Shown piece by piece: positions 1 through 8,068 of a DNA stretch of 64,000 nucleotides. Position numbers and translations under genes: made by a program. Numbering within the stretch: position 1 is the stretch's first letter; each line of letters starts with the position of its first letter. The notes beneath the pieces are model-generated. The model had not been told where the DNA came from and did not search any database. It saw only the letters and a program-made list of their open reading frames with translations. The DNA comes from Flammeovirgaceae bacterium 311 (GTDB lineage: Bacteria > Bacteroidota > Bacteroidia > Cytophagales > Cyclobacteriaceae), in NCBI GenBank assembly GCA_000597885.1, contig CP004371.1:3302501-3366500 (forward strand), in the 5' to 3' direction.

Positions 1-707
1 GTTGCTGTAAACCACAGGCCTATTAGCACTATATGGAGCACCATCAGTGCAATGGAGAGCCAGCGGGTATTGCTAATCCCGATCAGGCCCGGAATTGTCA
101 GCAGGTCCCTTTGTTCGTCTTTCCAGTAATCGCGGATATCAAAGGGCAGGGTGATGGCTGTTATAAAAAGCAGCTGTGCTGTAAAAAGGCGTGCTGCAAC
201 AGCAAGATCTACCGGCAGCATTAAGGCTGGCAGCCAGCTGCCAATGGCGGCCCATACGTAGGCAATCAGAAAAACCTTGATAAGTGGTATGCTTCTGATG
301 GAGCGGTAATGTTGATGCAGGTATTGATCGGGCACGTTATACAGCAGCGATACAATACCCAGGTGGGCAAAAAAAACCAGAATTCTGAAGGGGACAAAAA
401 AGAAGGAAACCAGCAAAATCAGTAATGCACTCACCAGCAGTGGGTACATCACGTAATTCCAGCGCTTGAACCACTGTACCCTGGTGCTGGCGGTGGTTCT
501 TTTAGTGCGCAGCTCTATCAGAAAAATGCTAAGGTTATAGATTAAAAAAGTAGCACTCCCTACTATGGCCACCACTGCAAGCAGCTGAGCATTTAAGGTA
601 GTATAGCCATATATGAGATAGCCCGTCACTACAAACGCCATGGCACACAGTGCAATAAAACCATTGCTCCTGATCAGGAATGACATTATGTGCTTTATAA
701 GCTTCAT
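1..707 (-). CDS. UbiA-like polytopic membrane protein (partial)
   Basis: This is an open frame running off the left window edge, so its C-terminus is missing. The chosen ATG at 707 opens with MKLIKHIMSFLIRSNG. About 235 residues are visible, with roughly six or seven hydrophobic segments. A polar, acidic segment reading PFDIRDYWKDEQRDL, followed by TIPGLIG, recalls the second aspartate-rich loop of UbiA-type prenyltransferases, and related Bacteroidota membrane proteins carry it. No classical first loop (NDxxDxxxD) is seen, so the enzymatic role is uncertain. The start lies only a few bases past the T-tract of the hairpin that follows atpG, so expression probably depends on read-through from the atp operon or on a promoter overlapping that hairpin. 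It could also be a non-catalytic relative. Confidence 0.6.
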   Translation of the reverse strand, partial: MKLIKHIMSFLIRSNGFIALCAMAFVVTGYLIYGYTTLNAQLLAVVAIVGSATFLIYNLSIFLIELRTKRTTASTRVQWFKRWNYVMYPLLVSALLILLVSFFFVPFRILVFFAHLGIVSLLYNVPDQYLHQHYRSIRSIPLIKVFLIAYVWAAIGSWLPALMLPVDLAVAARLFTAQLLFITAITLPFDIRDYWKDEQRDLLTIPGLIGISNTRWLSIALMVLHIVLIGLWFTA

Positions 708-712
708 ACATG

Positions 713-744
713 AAAAAAGCCCGCATGAGGTACATACGGGCTTT
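713..744 (-). terminator. Intrinsic terminator after atpG
   Basis: On the minus strand, AAAGCCCG and CGGGCTTT form a stem around a loop of about 13 nt, followed by a run of six T. It lies between the atpG stop (771) and the start of the UbiA-like gene (707), and its T-tract ends only a few nucleotides before that start. Confidence 0.75.
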
Positions 745-770
745 GTATTATATTAAAGTTTGTGCTGCAA

Positions 771-1649
771 TTAGCCGTTGCTCAGGGCCTCTGCACCACC
801 TACAATTTCAAGAATTTCTTTAGTAATAGCCGCCTGGCGGGTACGGTTATAGGTAAGCTTCAATTCTTTGAGCAGTTCTCCGGCGTTATCAGTAGCCTTA
901 TCCATGGCTGTCATCCTGGCGCCTTCTTCAGATGCCCTTGACTCCAGCAACATTTTATAAAACTGTATCTTGATAGACTTAGGAATCAGCTCGGTTACAA
1001 TTTCTTCTTTGGTAGGCTCGAAAATGTAATCGATGTTAGAAGCCGTTGTATTTTCAGTTTGTTCTGCAGGCAGCAGGGGTAAAAGCTGTTCTGCTCTTAC
1101 AATTTGTGTGGCTACGTTTTTAAATTCGTTGTACACCACAATCACCTTGTCGTAACGCTTTTCCAGAAAACCATTCATGGCAAATTCTGCGACCCTGCGC
1201 GCTTCATCAAAACTAAGATTGGGCCAGAGACCACTAAACTCGGTATTCGACTTCACTTTACGGCGCTTATAGAACTCAAGGCCCTTCTTACCGATAGGCA
1301 TGATTTCCAGAGTGCCCTGTGTCTGGTAGCTGCGAAGCTCCTCATCAAGCATTATATTAATCCGCCTGAAGATATTGGCATTGAAAGCACCGCTAAGGCC
1401 GCGATCTGAGGTAACAGCAATCAGGAGCACCCGCTGTACGTCCCGCTGCTCTGCATAAGGGGTTTCAACCTGGGCAGTAGATACGTTTTGCAGGATTTCA
1501 TTCAGCTTTTGCGCATAAGGGCGCATTTGCGTAATAGCCTCCTGGGCTCTGCGCAATTTTGCCGCCGCCACCATTTTCATGGCTTTGGTGATCTGCTGCG
1601 TAGAGGTAACAGAAACAATCCGGTTTTTTACTTCCTTTAAATTAGGCAT
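771..1649 (-). CDS. atpG: F1Fo ATP synthase gamma subunit
   Basis: This is the central stalk of F1, about 292 residues. The N-terminus MPNLKEVKNRI followed by VTSTQQITKAMKMVAA, and the C-terminal helix with LTYNRTRQAAITKEI, are the conserved coiled-coil ends of gamma that rotate inside the alpha3beta3 ring. A TTG ten codons upstream (1679) keeps the frame open, but the family start matches the ATG at 1649. It is the last atp gene of this operon. atpD and atpC do not follow, which fits the split F1Fo arrangement known in many Bacteroidota. A hairpin separates it from atpA upstream and a terminator follows it. Confidence 0.97.
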   Translation of the reverse strand: MPNLKEVKNRIVSVTSTQQITKAMKMVAAAKLRRAQEAITQMRPYAQKLNEILQNVSTAQVETPYAEQRDVQRVLLIAVTSDRGLSGAFNANIFRRINIMLDEELRSYQTQGTLEIMPIGKKGLEFYKRRKVKSNTEFSGLWPNLSFDEARRVAEFAMNGFLEKRYDKVIVVYNEFKNVATQIVRAEQLLPLLPAEQTENTTASNIDYIFEPTKEEIVTELIPKSIKIQFYKMLLESRASEEGARMTAMDKATDNAGELLKELKLTYNRTRQAAITKEILEIVGGAEALSNG

Positions 1650-1668
1650 GCTTGCAATTTTAAAGAAT

Positions 1669-1690
1669 CCCCTCTGCAAATACAGAGGGG
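1669..1690 (-). other. Hairpin in the atpA-atpG intergenic region
   Basis: This is a perfect 8-bp stem (CCCCTCTG / CAGAGGGG) with a 6-nt loop, between the atpA stop and the atpG start. It is followed on the minus strand by only a short, interrupted T-rich stretch. It may be an mRNA-processing or stability element rather than a full terminator. Confidence 0.5.
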
Positions 1691-1707
1691 ACTATCTCAA
1701 GCTATTT

Positions 1708-3288
1708 TTAAGCAGTGTAACGCTTAGTTAATTCACGGGCAACCTTTGTCAGCACATCGGTCTGCTCATCTGTGTAAACACCGGCACGGAGCTTATCCAG
1801 CACGCCGCGGTGTTGTGCGCGCAGCAGCCCTATGTATTCGTTTTCGAACTCTTTTACACGATTTACCGGCACTTTATCCACAAGTCCTTTGGTAGTAGCA
1901 AAAATAATTGCCACCTGCTCCTCTACCGGCACCGGAGAGTACTGGGCCTGCTTCAGGATTTCCAGGTTTGCACGACCACGGTCGATGGTACGCTGAGTGG
2001 CAGGGTCAAGGTCAGAACCAAATTTGGCAAATGCCTCCAGCTCGCGGAACTGGGCCTGATCCAGCTTAAGGGTACCAGCCACCTTTTTCATAGACTTGAT
2101 CTGTGCATTACCACCCACACGTGATACCGAAATACCTACGTTGATGGCCGGACGGATACCTGCGTTGAAAAGGTTAGTCTCCAGGAATATCTGACCATCG
2201 GTAATAGAAATTACGTTGGTCGGGATATAGGCCGATACGTCACCGGCTTGTGTTTCAATAATCGGAAGTGCTGTGAGTGATCCGCCACCTTTCACCAGCG
2301 GACGGATAGACTCAGGAAGGTCATTCATCTGCTTGGCCAGCTCATCGGAGCTGTTAATTTTAGCAGCACGCTCCAGCAAACGGCTGTGCAGGTAAAATAC
2401 GTCACCTGGGTAAGCCTCGCGTCCCGGAGGGCGACGCAGCAGCAGCGACACCTCGCGGTAAGCTACAGCCTGCTTGGAAAGGTCATCATAAATTACCAGG
2501 GCCGGACGGCCGGTATCGCGGAAGAACTCGCCAATGGCAGCACCGGTAAAGGGTGCAAAGAACTGCATGGGCGATGGATCTGCCGCAGAGGCTGAAACTA
2601 CTACGGTATAGTCCATGGCGCCACCTTTTTCAAGGGCAGCCACAATACCGGCTACGGTAGAGGCTTTCTGACCACAGGCTACATAAATACAGAATACAGG
2701 CTCTCCTTTATCGAAGAACTCACGCTGGTTCAGGATGGTATCAATTACCACCGCGGTTTTACCCGTCTGGCGGTCGCCGATGATGAGCTCGCGCTGACCA
2801 CGACCAATGGGAATCATGGCATCAATAGCCTTGATACCTGTCTGAAGCGGCTCGTTTACCGGCTGGCGGTAAATAACACCTGGTGCTTTACGCTCCAGGG
2901 GCATTTCGTATAACGGACCCTGAATCGGACCTTTGCCATCAATTGGTATACCAAGTGTATCAACAACACGGCCTACCATGCCTTCGCCTACATTAACAGA
3001 GGCAATGCGGTTGGTGCGTTTTACTGTATCACCTTCTTTGATGTGGTTAAAGTCACCCAGTAATACAGCACCCACATTGTCTTCTTCAAGGTTAAGCACC
3101 ATGCCGATGATACCACCCGGAAACTCCAGCAGTTCACCAGACTGTGCACTTGATAGTCCATATATGCGAGCAACACCGTCGCCAACTTGCAGCACGGTGC
3201 CTACTTCTTCAAGCTCTGCCTCTGTTCTGAATCCGGACAGCTGCTCTCTTAATATTGCCGAAACCTCGTCTGGTCTTACTTCTGCCAT
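1708..3288 (-). CDS. atpA: F1Fo ATP synthase alpha subunit
   Basis: This is the non-catalytic nucleotide-binding subunit of F1, 526 residues, full length. The N-terminus [17 protein letters not shown] is the delta-contacting helix. The P-loop [10 protein letters not shown] lies near residues 170-180. The signature [14 protein letters not shown] lies in the C-terminal half. It sits 56 nt downstream of atpH and 58 nt upstream of atpG, in one transcription direction, and the ATG start is unambiguous. Nothing unusual is visible in the sequence. Confidence 0.99.
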   Translation of the reverse strand: MAEVRPDEVSAILREQLSGFRTEAELEEVGTVLQVGDGVARIYGLSSAQSGELLEFPGGIIGMVLNLEEDNVGAVLLGDFNHIKEGDTVKRTNRIASVNVGEGMVGRVVDTLGIPIDGKGPIQGPLYEMPLERKAPGVIYRQPVNEPLQTGIKAIDAMIPIGRGQRELIIGDRQTGKTAVVIDTILNQREFFDKGEPVFCIYVACGQKASTVAGIVAALEKGGAMDYTVVVSASAADPSPMQFFAPFTGAAIGEFFRDTGRPALVIYDDLSKQAVAYREVSLLLRRPPGREAYPGDVFYLHSRLLERAAKINSSDELAKQMNDLPESIRPLVKGGGSLTALPIIETQAGDVSAYIPTNVISITDGQIFLETNLFNAGIRPAINVGISVSRVGGNAQIKSMKKVAGTLKLDQAQFRELEAFAKFGSDLDPATQRTIDRGRANLEILKQAQYSPVPVEEQVAIIFATTKGLVDKVPVNRVKEFENEYIGLLRAQHRGVLDKLRAGVYTDEQTDVLTKVARELTKRYTA

Positions 3289-3344
3289 TTTGTAGGTTTT
3301 TTATCTGGTTTATATAATAGACGCTCCTTTGCAGGAGCACCCTT

Positions 3345-3905
3345 TTAAAATTGTTTTACGTAAGGATTGTGCTTGAACTCTGCTTCGAGTTCCTCAAGCT
3401 TGGTACGAATACTTTCGTCTATCTGCTTGTCGCCCACGCGCAGCACATAGCCGCCAATAAGCGTAGGGTCTATTTTTTCTATCAGCTCTACCGTACCACC
3501 GGTAATTTCAACAACAGTGGCAATAAAACGTTCACGCAGTGCGGCTGTAAGCGGAAAAGTGGTTACCACTTCTGCCCTGGTGATTCCTTTAGTAAACCTG
3601 TATTGCCTCAGGAATTCAACAGCAATGGCCGGAACATAATCTTCGCGGCTTTTGCTGCTGATGATGTCCAGAAACTTGCCTGTCATCATGCTAACCTTAG
3701 AGGCAAACAAGGCCCGCAGTATGGCTTTCTTTTTTTCGCTCTTTACAATTGGATTCCTCAGCAACAACTCAAACTCACGATTGTCCTTAATCGTTTTGTT
3801 CAGGAGAGTCATATCCTGATAAACCTCCTCTAAAACGCCTTTCTCCACTGCCAGGTCCAGCAGTGATTTAGCGTATCGGGAGGCTACTCTTGCTTCTGCT
3901 GCCAT
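3345..3905 (-). CDS. atpH: F1Fo ATP synthase delta subunit
   Basis: This is the peripheral stalk subunit joining the b dimer to the top of F1 (OSCP homologue), 186 residues. The N-terminal helical bundle starts RVASRYAKSLLDLAVEKG. The conserved C-terminal region includes LIEKIDPTLIGGYVLRVGD. The start is only 2 nt after the atpF stop, so the two are probably translationally coupled. A large open frame on the opposite strand (3351-3833) is a shadow of this gene. Confidence 0.97.
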   Translation of the reverse strand: MAAEARVASRYAKSLLDLAVEKGVLEEVYQDMTLLNKTIKDNREFELLLRNPIVKSEKKKAILRALFASKVSMMTGKFLDIISSKSREDYVPAIAVEFLRQYRFTKGITRAEVVTTFPLTAALRERFIATVVEITGGTVELIEKIDPTLIGGYVLRVGDKQIDESIRTKLEELEAEFKHNPYVKQF

Positions 3906-3907
3906 AA

Positions 3908-4402
3908 TTACTGAACGTTCAGATTACTTACATAATCCTGCACCAGTGCTCTTTGAGCACTTTCGTTGCTTAGCTCGCGGCGCAGCAGTTTTTCGGCAAT
4001 CTCCAGCGAAAGCTTGGCTACCTGTTGTTTCACTTCGGCAAGTGCTGCCTGCTTTTCTGTATTGATGGCAATACGTGCCTCATCAAGCTGACGCTGCGCC
4101 TGTTTTTGCGCTTCGCCTTTTGCCTCTTCAATCAGGTTTTTAGCAGCTACGTTTGCTTCACGAATTATTCTTTCACGCTCTGCACGGGCATCATCCAGCA
4201 GGCGCTCATTTTCTGCACGGAGGTTAGCCATTTCTGCTTTGGCATTCTCGGCAGCACGAATCGATTCATCTATAAAATCTTCACGCTGGCGCAGGCCTTC
4301 CATGATAGGATTCCAGGCAAACTTGCGCAGCAACAGCAACACAATGATGAATGTAATGGCGGTCCAGATAATAAGACCAATGCCGGGATTTACTAATTCC
4401 AT
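3908..4402 (-). CDS. atpF: F1Fo ATP synthase b subunit
   Basis: This is the peripheral stalk b subunit, 164 residues. One N-terminal membrane helix (about residues 8-25, LIIWTAITFIIVLLLLRK) is followed by a long charged alpha-helical coiled coil rich in E, A, K and R that dimerises and ends at the delta subunit. It lies between atpE and atpH. The gap to atpE (88 nt) holds a terminator-like hairpin that could reduce transcription of genes after atpE. Confidence 0.97.
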   Translation of the reverse strand: MELVNPGIGLIIWTAITFIIVLLLLRKFAWNPIMEGLRQREDFIDESIRAAENAKAEMANLRAENERLLDDARAERERIIREANVAAKNLIEEAKGEAQKQAQRQLDEARIAINTEKQAALAEVKQQVAKLSLEIAEKLLRRELSNESAQRALVQDYVSNLNVQ

Positions 4403-4446
4403 TTTAAAACAACTTTTAGGTGTTACTCCTCAATCACAATTAAAAG

Positions 4447-4490
4447 AGAAAAACCGGCCCCGCCCTAATGGCAGCGGCCGGCTTTTTTTC
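4447..4490 (-). terminator. Terminator-like attenuator between atpE and atpF
   Basis: On the minus strand, CCGGCC and GGCCGG pair across a GC-rich inner loop and are followed by five T, then a CT-rich stretch. The element is also flanked by A/T runs that extend the stem. It sits inside the atp operon directly after atpE, the gene whose product is needed in the highest copy number. Confidence 0.7.
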
Positions 4491-4775
<285 letters not shown>

Positions 4776-4803
4776 TTATTTATTAAAAGATAGAAATGGT
4801 TTC

Positions 4804-5889
4804 TTATATAAGTGCTTTATCAACCTGTGCTTCTTCTTCTTTGGCATGCTCCTCGTGGTGGTGCTCCTCTACAGCACCCCCAAAGTACATGGCTGCCAGC
4901 AGGGTAAAAATATACGCCTGCAGTAAGGCAACAAAGAGCTCCAGGAAGTACATAAAAGTAGCAAACGCCACACTGATGGGACTTACCGCAACACTCTGGA
5001 AAATAAAAATCAGAGAGAAAAGGCTAAGGATGATAATGTGACCCGCCGTAATGTTTGCAAACAAACGGATCATGAGAGAGAAAGGCTTTGTAAAAATACC
5101 GATAAATTCTACAATCGGCATGATGGGCAGCACTGTTTTCAGCCACCAGGGTACACCAGGTGTATTGAAAATGTGACCCCAGTATTCTTTTGTGCCGCTA
5201 AAGGTAGTAATGATAAACACAATGGCTGCCAGTACCAGCGTTACCGCGATATTACCCGTTACGTTTGCTGCACCAGGCAACAAGCCTAACATGTTGTTGA
5301 TCCAGATAAAGAAGAACAGGGTAAGCAAAAACGGCATAAAGCGGCGGTATTTATGCCCAATATTTGGCCTGGCAATATCGTCGCGTATAAACAGGATAAT
5401 AGGCTCCAGGAAAGACTGCAGGCCTTTTGGCGCCGACACAGCACCTTTTTTATAACGGCTGGCAATGCTGGAGAAGATAATAAGCATGATTACTGCACTT
5501 AGCAGCATGGAAGCCACATTTTTGGTGATGGAAAGATCCACCACATCGCCGCCACCCACACGCTCAATATGGCCATGATTTACCTGATAGCCATTGTAAG
5601 AAACCAGCTCGTGGTTATCATTATAGAACCTGGAAGACATAAAAGCCTCCAGACCACGATCCTGAGAATAAAGAATTACAGGAAGGTAGAGTGTTCCGAA
5701 AGGACCATCCCAGAAATGCCACTCATGGGCATCGGAAATGTGGTGCAAAATCATATCACCTGCACTGAAGGGCTCGCCTTCGCCTGAAGCAGCTGATACT
5801 TTTGCGGTGTTCACACCCAACAATAGAACAACTAAAATACTGATTTTGAGAACTTTACAGATATTACGAGCCTTTTCAGATATTTTCAT
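4804..5889 (-). CDS. atpB: F1Fo ATP synthase a subunit
   Basis: This is the proton-channel stator subunit, 361 residues, longer than E. coli a because of an extended N-terminus with a hydrophobic segment ending KVSAAS (a likely signal peptide) and an aromatic, His-rich segment before the first core helix. The essential arginine is in SLMIRLFANITAGH. The C-terminus is rich in His and Glu (EEHHHEEHAKEEEA). The ATG at 5889 overlaps the 3' end of the preceding small membrane protein gene by 14 nt. A leader-bearing a subunit is common in Bacteroidota. Confidence 0.96.
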   Translation of the reverse strand: MKISEKARNICKVLKISILVVLLLGVNTAKVSAASGEGEPFSAGDMILHHISDAHEWHFWDGPFGTLYLPVILYSQDRGLEAFMSSRFYNDNHELVSYNGYQVNHGHIERVGGGDVVDLSITKNVASMLLSAVIMLIIFSSIASRYKKGAVSAPKGLQSFLEPIILFIRDDIARPNIGHKYRRFMPFLLTLFFFIWINNMLGLLPGAANVTGNIAVTLVLAAIVFIITTFSGTKEYWGHIFNTPGVPWWLKTVLPIMPIVEFIGIFTKPFSLMIRLFANITAGHIIILSLFSLIFIFQSVAVSPISVAFATFMYFLELFVALLQAYIFTLLAAMYFGGAVEEHHHEEHAKEEEAQVDKALI

Positions 5890-6280
5890 CTTGGGGGTTT
5901 TCCAAATGCGCCCGCAAGTTAGTCACAAGTGATGTAATTTCAAACACCTGAAAACACAAATACAGCACAAAGAAGTTAGCCACAAACACCAGAACTGCCT
6001 GTATTCCTGCCACTACCGCTACTGTAATAAAGATTACACTGGCAAAAAAACGAATGATCATGGCCGCAAAGAAAAAGGCATTAAAGCTGTTTTTAAACTT
6101 TTTGGCGCCCCACAACACAAAAATACCGGTTAATAAAGTTAATACCGCAAAGAACAAAACTACCCACCAAACCAGCGGATGCAATGCCTGAGGAGCAGCC
6201 GTGCCAATTGCCCACACTAAAAGCGCAAGCCCTGCGACCAATAGAAAGAGTCGCAGGGCATGCTGTTTATATAAATTCAT
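5876..6280 (-). CDS. Small four-helix membrane protein of the atp operon
   Basis: This encodes 134 residues with four hydrophobic segments (about 10-28, 38-58, 72-92 and 95-118). I do not recognise an enzymatic motif. By position it replaces atpI: it lies between the atpZ-like gene and atpB and overlaps atpB by 14 nt. Bacteroidota atp operons commonly carry an uncharacterised membrane protein here, so a role in c-ring or a-subunit assembly is plausible but unproven. The start is taken at the ATG (MNLYKQH). A TTG three codons upstream is also in frame. Confidence 0.75.
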   Translation of the reverse strand: MNLYKQHALRLFLLVAGLALLVWAIGTAAPQALHPLVWWVVLFFAVLTLLTGIFVLWGAKKFKNSFNAFFFAAMIIRFFASVIFITVAVVAGIQAVLVFVANFFVLYLCFQVFEITSLVTNLRAHLENPQDENI

Positions 6281-6421
6281 TCTTGACAAACCTCAATAAT
6301 TTGTAGTCGCACTTACCCTCATGCTGCTTTTCCGGTGGCCGGGCAGACAATCAGAATTCAGTACAAAGTAAATGAATAAAACATTCATTACTTAGCAACT
6401 ACAGGCCAATCCATACCCGAT

Positions 6422-6667
6422 TTATTCTTTTGGCAGGCTTTTAATGGTGATGACGAGCGTTGCCGCCACCGACATCAGGGTAAGGGTTATCAGAAAAACA
6501 GGAAAACGCATACCAAGCCAGGCATCCAGCTTCATGCCACCCCAGACTGCCAGACCCATCACGGCCATCATCTGAAAGGCAAGGCCCGAGTACCTCAGAT
6601 AGCTGTTAAGCTGACTTTGCTTTTGCTGCTTGCTGGATTCGCTCGGTTTCTTCTTTGGCTGCTCCAT
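6422..6667 (-). CDS. atpZ: AtpZ/AtpI family protein
   Basis: This encodes 81 residues with two membrane helices. A lysine- and glutamine-rich N-terminus is followed by LRYSGLAFQMMAVMG, VWGGMKLDAWL and PVFLITLTLM, the pattern of AtpZ/AtpI family proteins that accompany F1Fo operons and are linked to Fo assembly or cation transport. The first 62 nt overlap the 3' end of the bactofilin gene. No later Met precedes the first helix, so the overlap looks genuine. A 141-nt gap follows before the next gene. Confidence 0.88.
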   Translation of the reverse strand: MEQPKKKPSESSKQQKQSQLNSYLRYSGLAFQMMAVMGLAVWGGMKLDAWLGMRFPVFLITLTLMSVAATLVITIKSLPKE

Positions 6668-7064
6668 CCAGATTACTGTTTATTCTAATTTCTTTTGCCT
6701 TTGCCTGGTCTCCTACATTACAGCTTGCAGTAAACACAGCGCCGGCTTCCACTATAATTTTATTAGTAACAATATCGCCATTTATTTTGGCAGTTGGTTT
6801 CAAAATCAATAGTTCTGCTACCTCTACACGGCCTGTTACCTCACCTTCAATTTCGGCATTCTGAGCAAGAATGTTACCATCAATAACAGATGTATTTCCC
6901 AAAACAAGTTTATTTTTGGTAGTAATGTTTCCCTTTACTTTGCCATCAATGCGAATGCTGCCAAAGGTTTCTACATCACCAACAATGCTGGTACCATTGC
7001 TGATACTGTTGTTGCTGTTAGCCAATTGCTCTACTGCTACTTTTTTCTCCTGCTTGTTAAACAT
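6606..7064 (-). CDS. Bactofilin (polymer-forming cytoskeletal protein)
   Basis: This encodes 152 residues. The core (about 25-125) is a right-handed beta-helix with regular glycine-spaced strands such as GTSIVGDVETFGSIRIDG, KGNITTKNKLVLG and INGDIVTNKI, as in bactofilin/CcmA proteins that polymerise without nucleotide and localise wall enzymes. The ATG at 7064 (MFNKQEKK) is preferred because the longer open frame upstream lacks family similarity. It lies directly after an M23 peptidase gene. Bactofilin-M23 pairs are known to control cell shape in other bacteria. Its 3' end overlaps atpZ by 62 nt. Confidence 0.93.
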   Translation of the reverse strand: MFNKQEKKVAVEQLANSNNSISNGTSIVGDVETFGSIRIDGKVKGNITTKNKLVLGNTSVIDGNILAQNAEIEGEVTGRVEVAELLILKPTAKINGDIVTNKIIVEAGAVFTASCNVGDQAKAKEIRINSNLDGAAKEETERIQQAAKAKSA

Positions 7065-7077
7065 AACACCACTTATA

Positions 7078-7947
7078 TTAGAATGAAACAAATTCTTCCG
7101 GATTAACGGGATTACCGTTATACCATAATTCAAAATGCAAATGAGGACCGGTGGTGAGCTCACCTGTGTTGCCAATAATGGCCACTATTTCTCCTGCCCG
7201 TACATAATCGCCCGCTTCTTTTAGAAGCGCCGAGTTATGCTTGTACAAGGTTACCACATTTGCACGGTGCTGTATGGCCAGCACATATCCTTCCTTTTGC
7301 GTCCAGGAGGCAAACAAAACAGTACCATCTGCCGCGGCTTTAATGGGCTCATTTTGCTTGGATACTATGTCAATCCCTAAATGCTTGATCTTGGCATTGT
7401 AAGGGGAGGTAACCAGACCACTGCCAATCGGAGCCATGAAATACAACTCCTGCAGTTCGCTGGATGAGTTGTTCATAAACATACGCTCATCCACACCAGA
7501 ACCCTCAAACTCTGCCCGCAGCACAGAATCAACACTCGACATATTGTATATGCCGTCATCATCTGTTTTAGCGGCTACTATTCCTATTTCAGCCTCCCGT
7601 ACCAGCGTATCATGTGCAACCGCCCCGGTAGTGAGCTTTTGAAAAGACTGTATAAATACATTCTTCCTGTTAACTTCTGTTTCCAGAGAATCGACGGCAA
7701 GCGTAAGCTCAATGAGCTGCCGGTTGGCCTCAACTTCTACATGCCGTGGATCTAACCAGGCAGCCAGCAGTGTTGTAACTAAATACAAGCTAACCAGTAG
7801 CATAATGAGGAAAACGGTAACTAAAAAAAGTATACCTTTGGCATAGGTAAAACTTAGGGTAGTACGCTCGGCAAAGTTTTCCTCATTGCGCAAGATCAGC
7901 AAGTATCGGTTAGACAGCCACTCTGATAATGTTTTGCGATTCCTCAA
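7078..7947 (-). CDS. M23 family metallopeptidase
   Basis: This encodes 289 residues. A basic cytoplasmic N-terminus with NRYLLILRNEENFAERTT is followed by one membrane helix (about 36-62), a coiled-coil region and a C-terminal LytM/M23 domain. The zinc ligands are visible in KHLGIDIV and GPHLHFELW. The expected substrate is peptidoglycan cross-bridges. No ATG lies in frame before the conserved N-terminus, so translation probably starts at the TTG at 7947. It is the first gene of the minus-strand run leading into bactofilin and the atp operon. Confidence 0.93.
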   Translation of the reverse strand: MRNRKTLSEWLSNRYLLILRNEENFAERTTLSFTYAKGILFLVTVFLIMLLVSLYLVTTLLAAWLDPRHVEVEANRQLIELTLAVDSLETEVNRKNVFIQSFQKLTTGAVAHDTLVREAEIGIVAAKTDDDGIYNMSSVDSVLRAEFEGSGVDERMFMNNSSSELQELYFMAPIGSGLVTSPYNAKIKHLGIDIVSKQNEPIKAAADGTVLFASWTQKEGYVLAIQHRANVVTLYKHNSALLKEAGDYVRAGEIVAIIGNTGELTTGPHLHFELWYNGNPVNPEEFVSF

Positions 7948-8068
7948 CAGCGCATTGATTTAGAATGATTAAAATTACAGCAAAAGTATCGGATTCACAT
8001 AATTGCACTTATGCGATGTACTAAAAATCCGGAGATTGTCGTTTTATTGGATTAAAAAGATATTAGTC

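Noticed and set aside
3351-3833. 160-codon frame antisense to atpH
   Set aside because: Shadow of a conserved ATP synthase gene, with Cys/Phe-rich random-looking composition.
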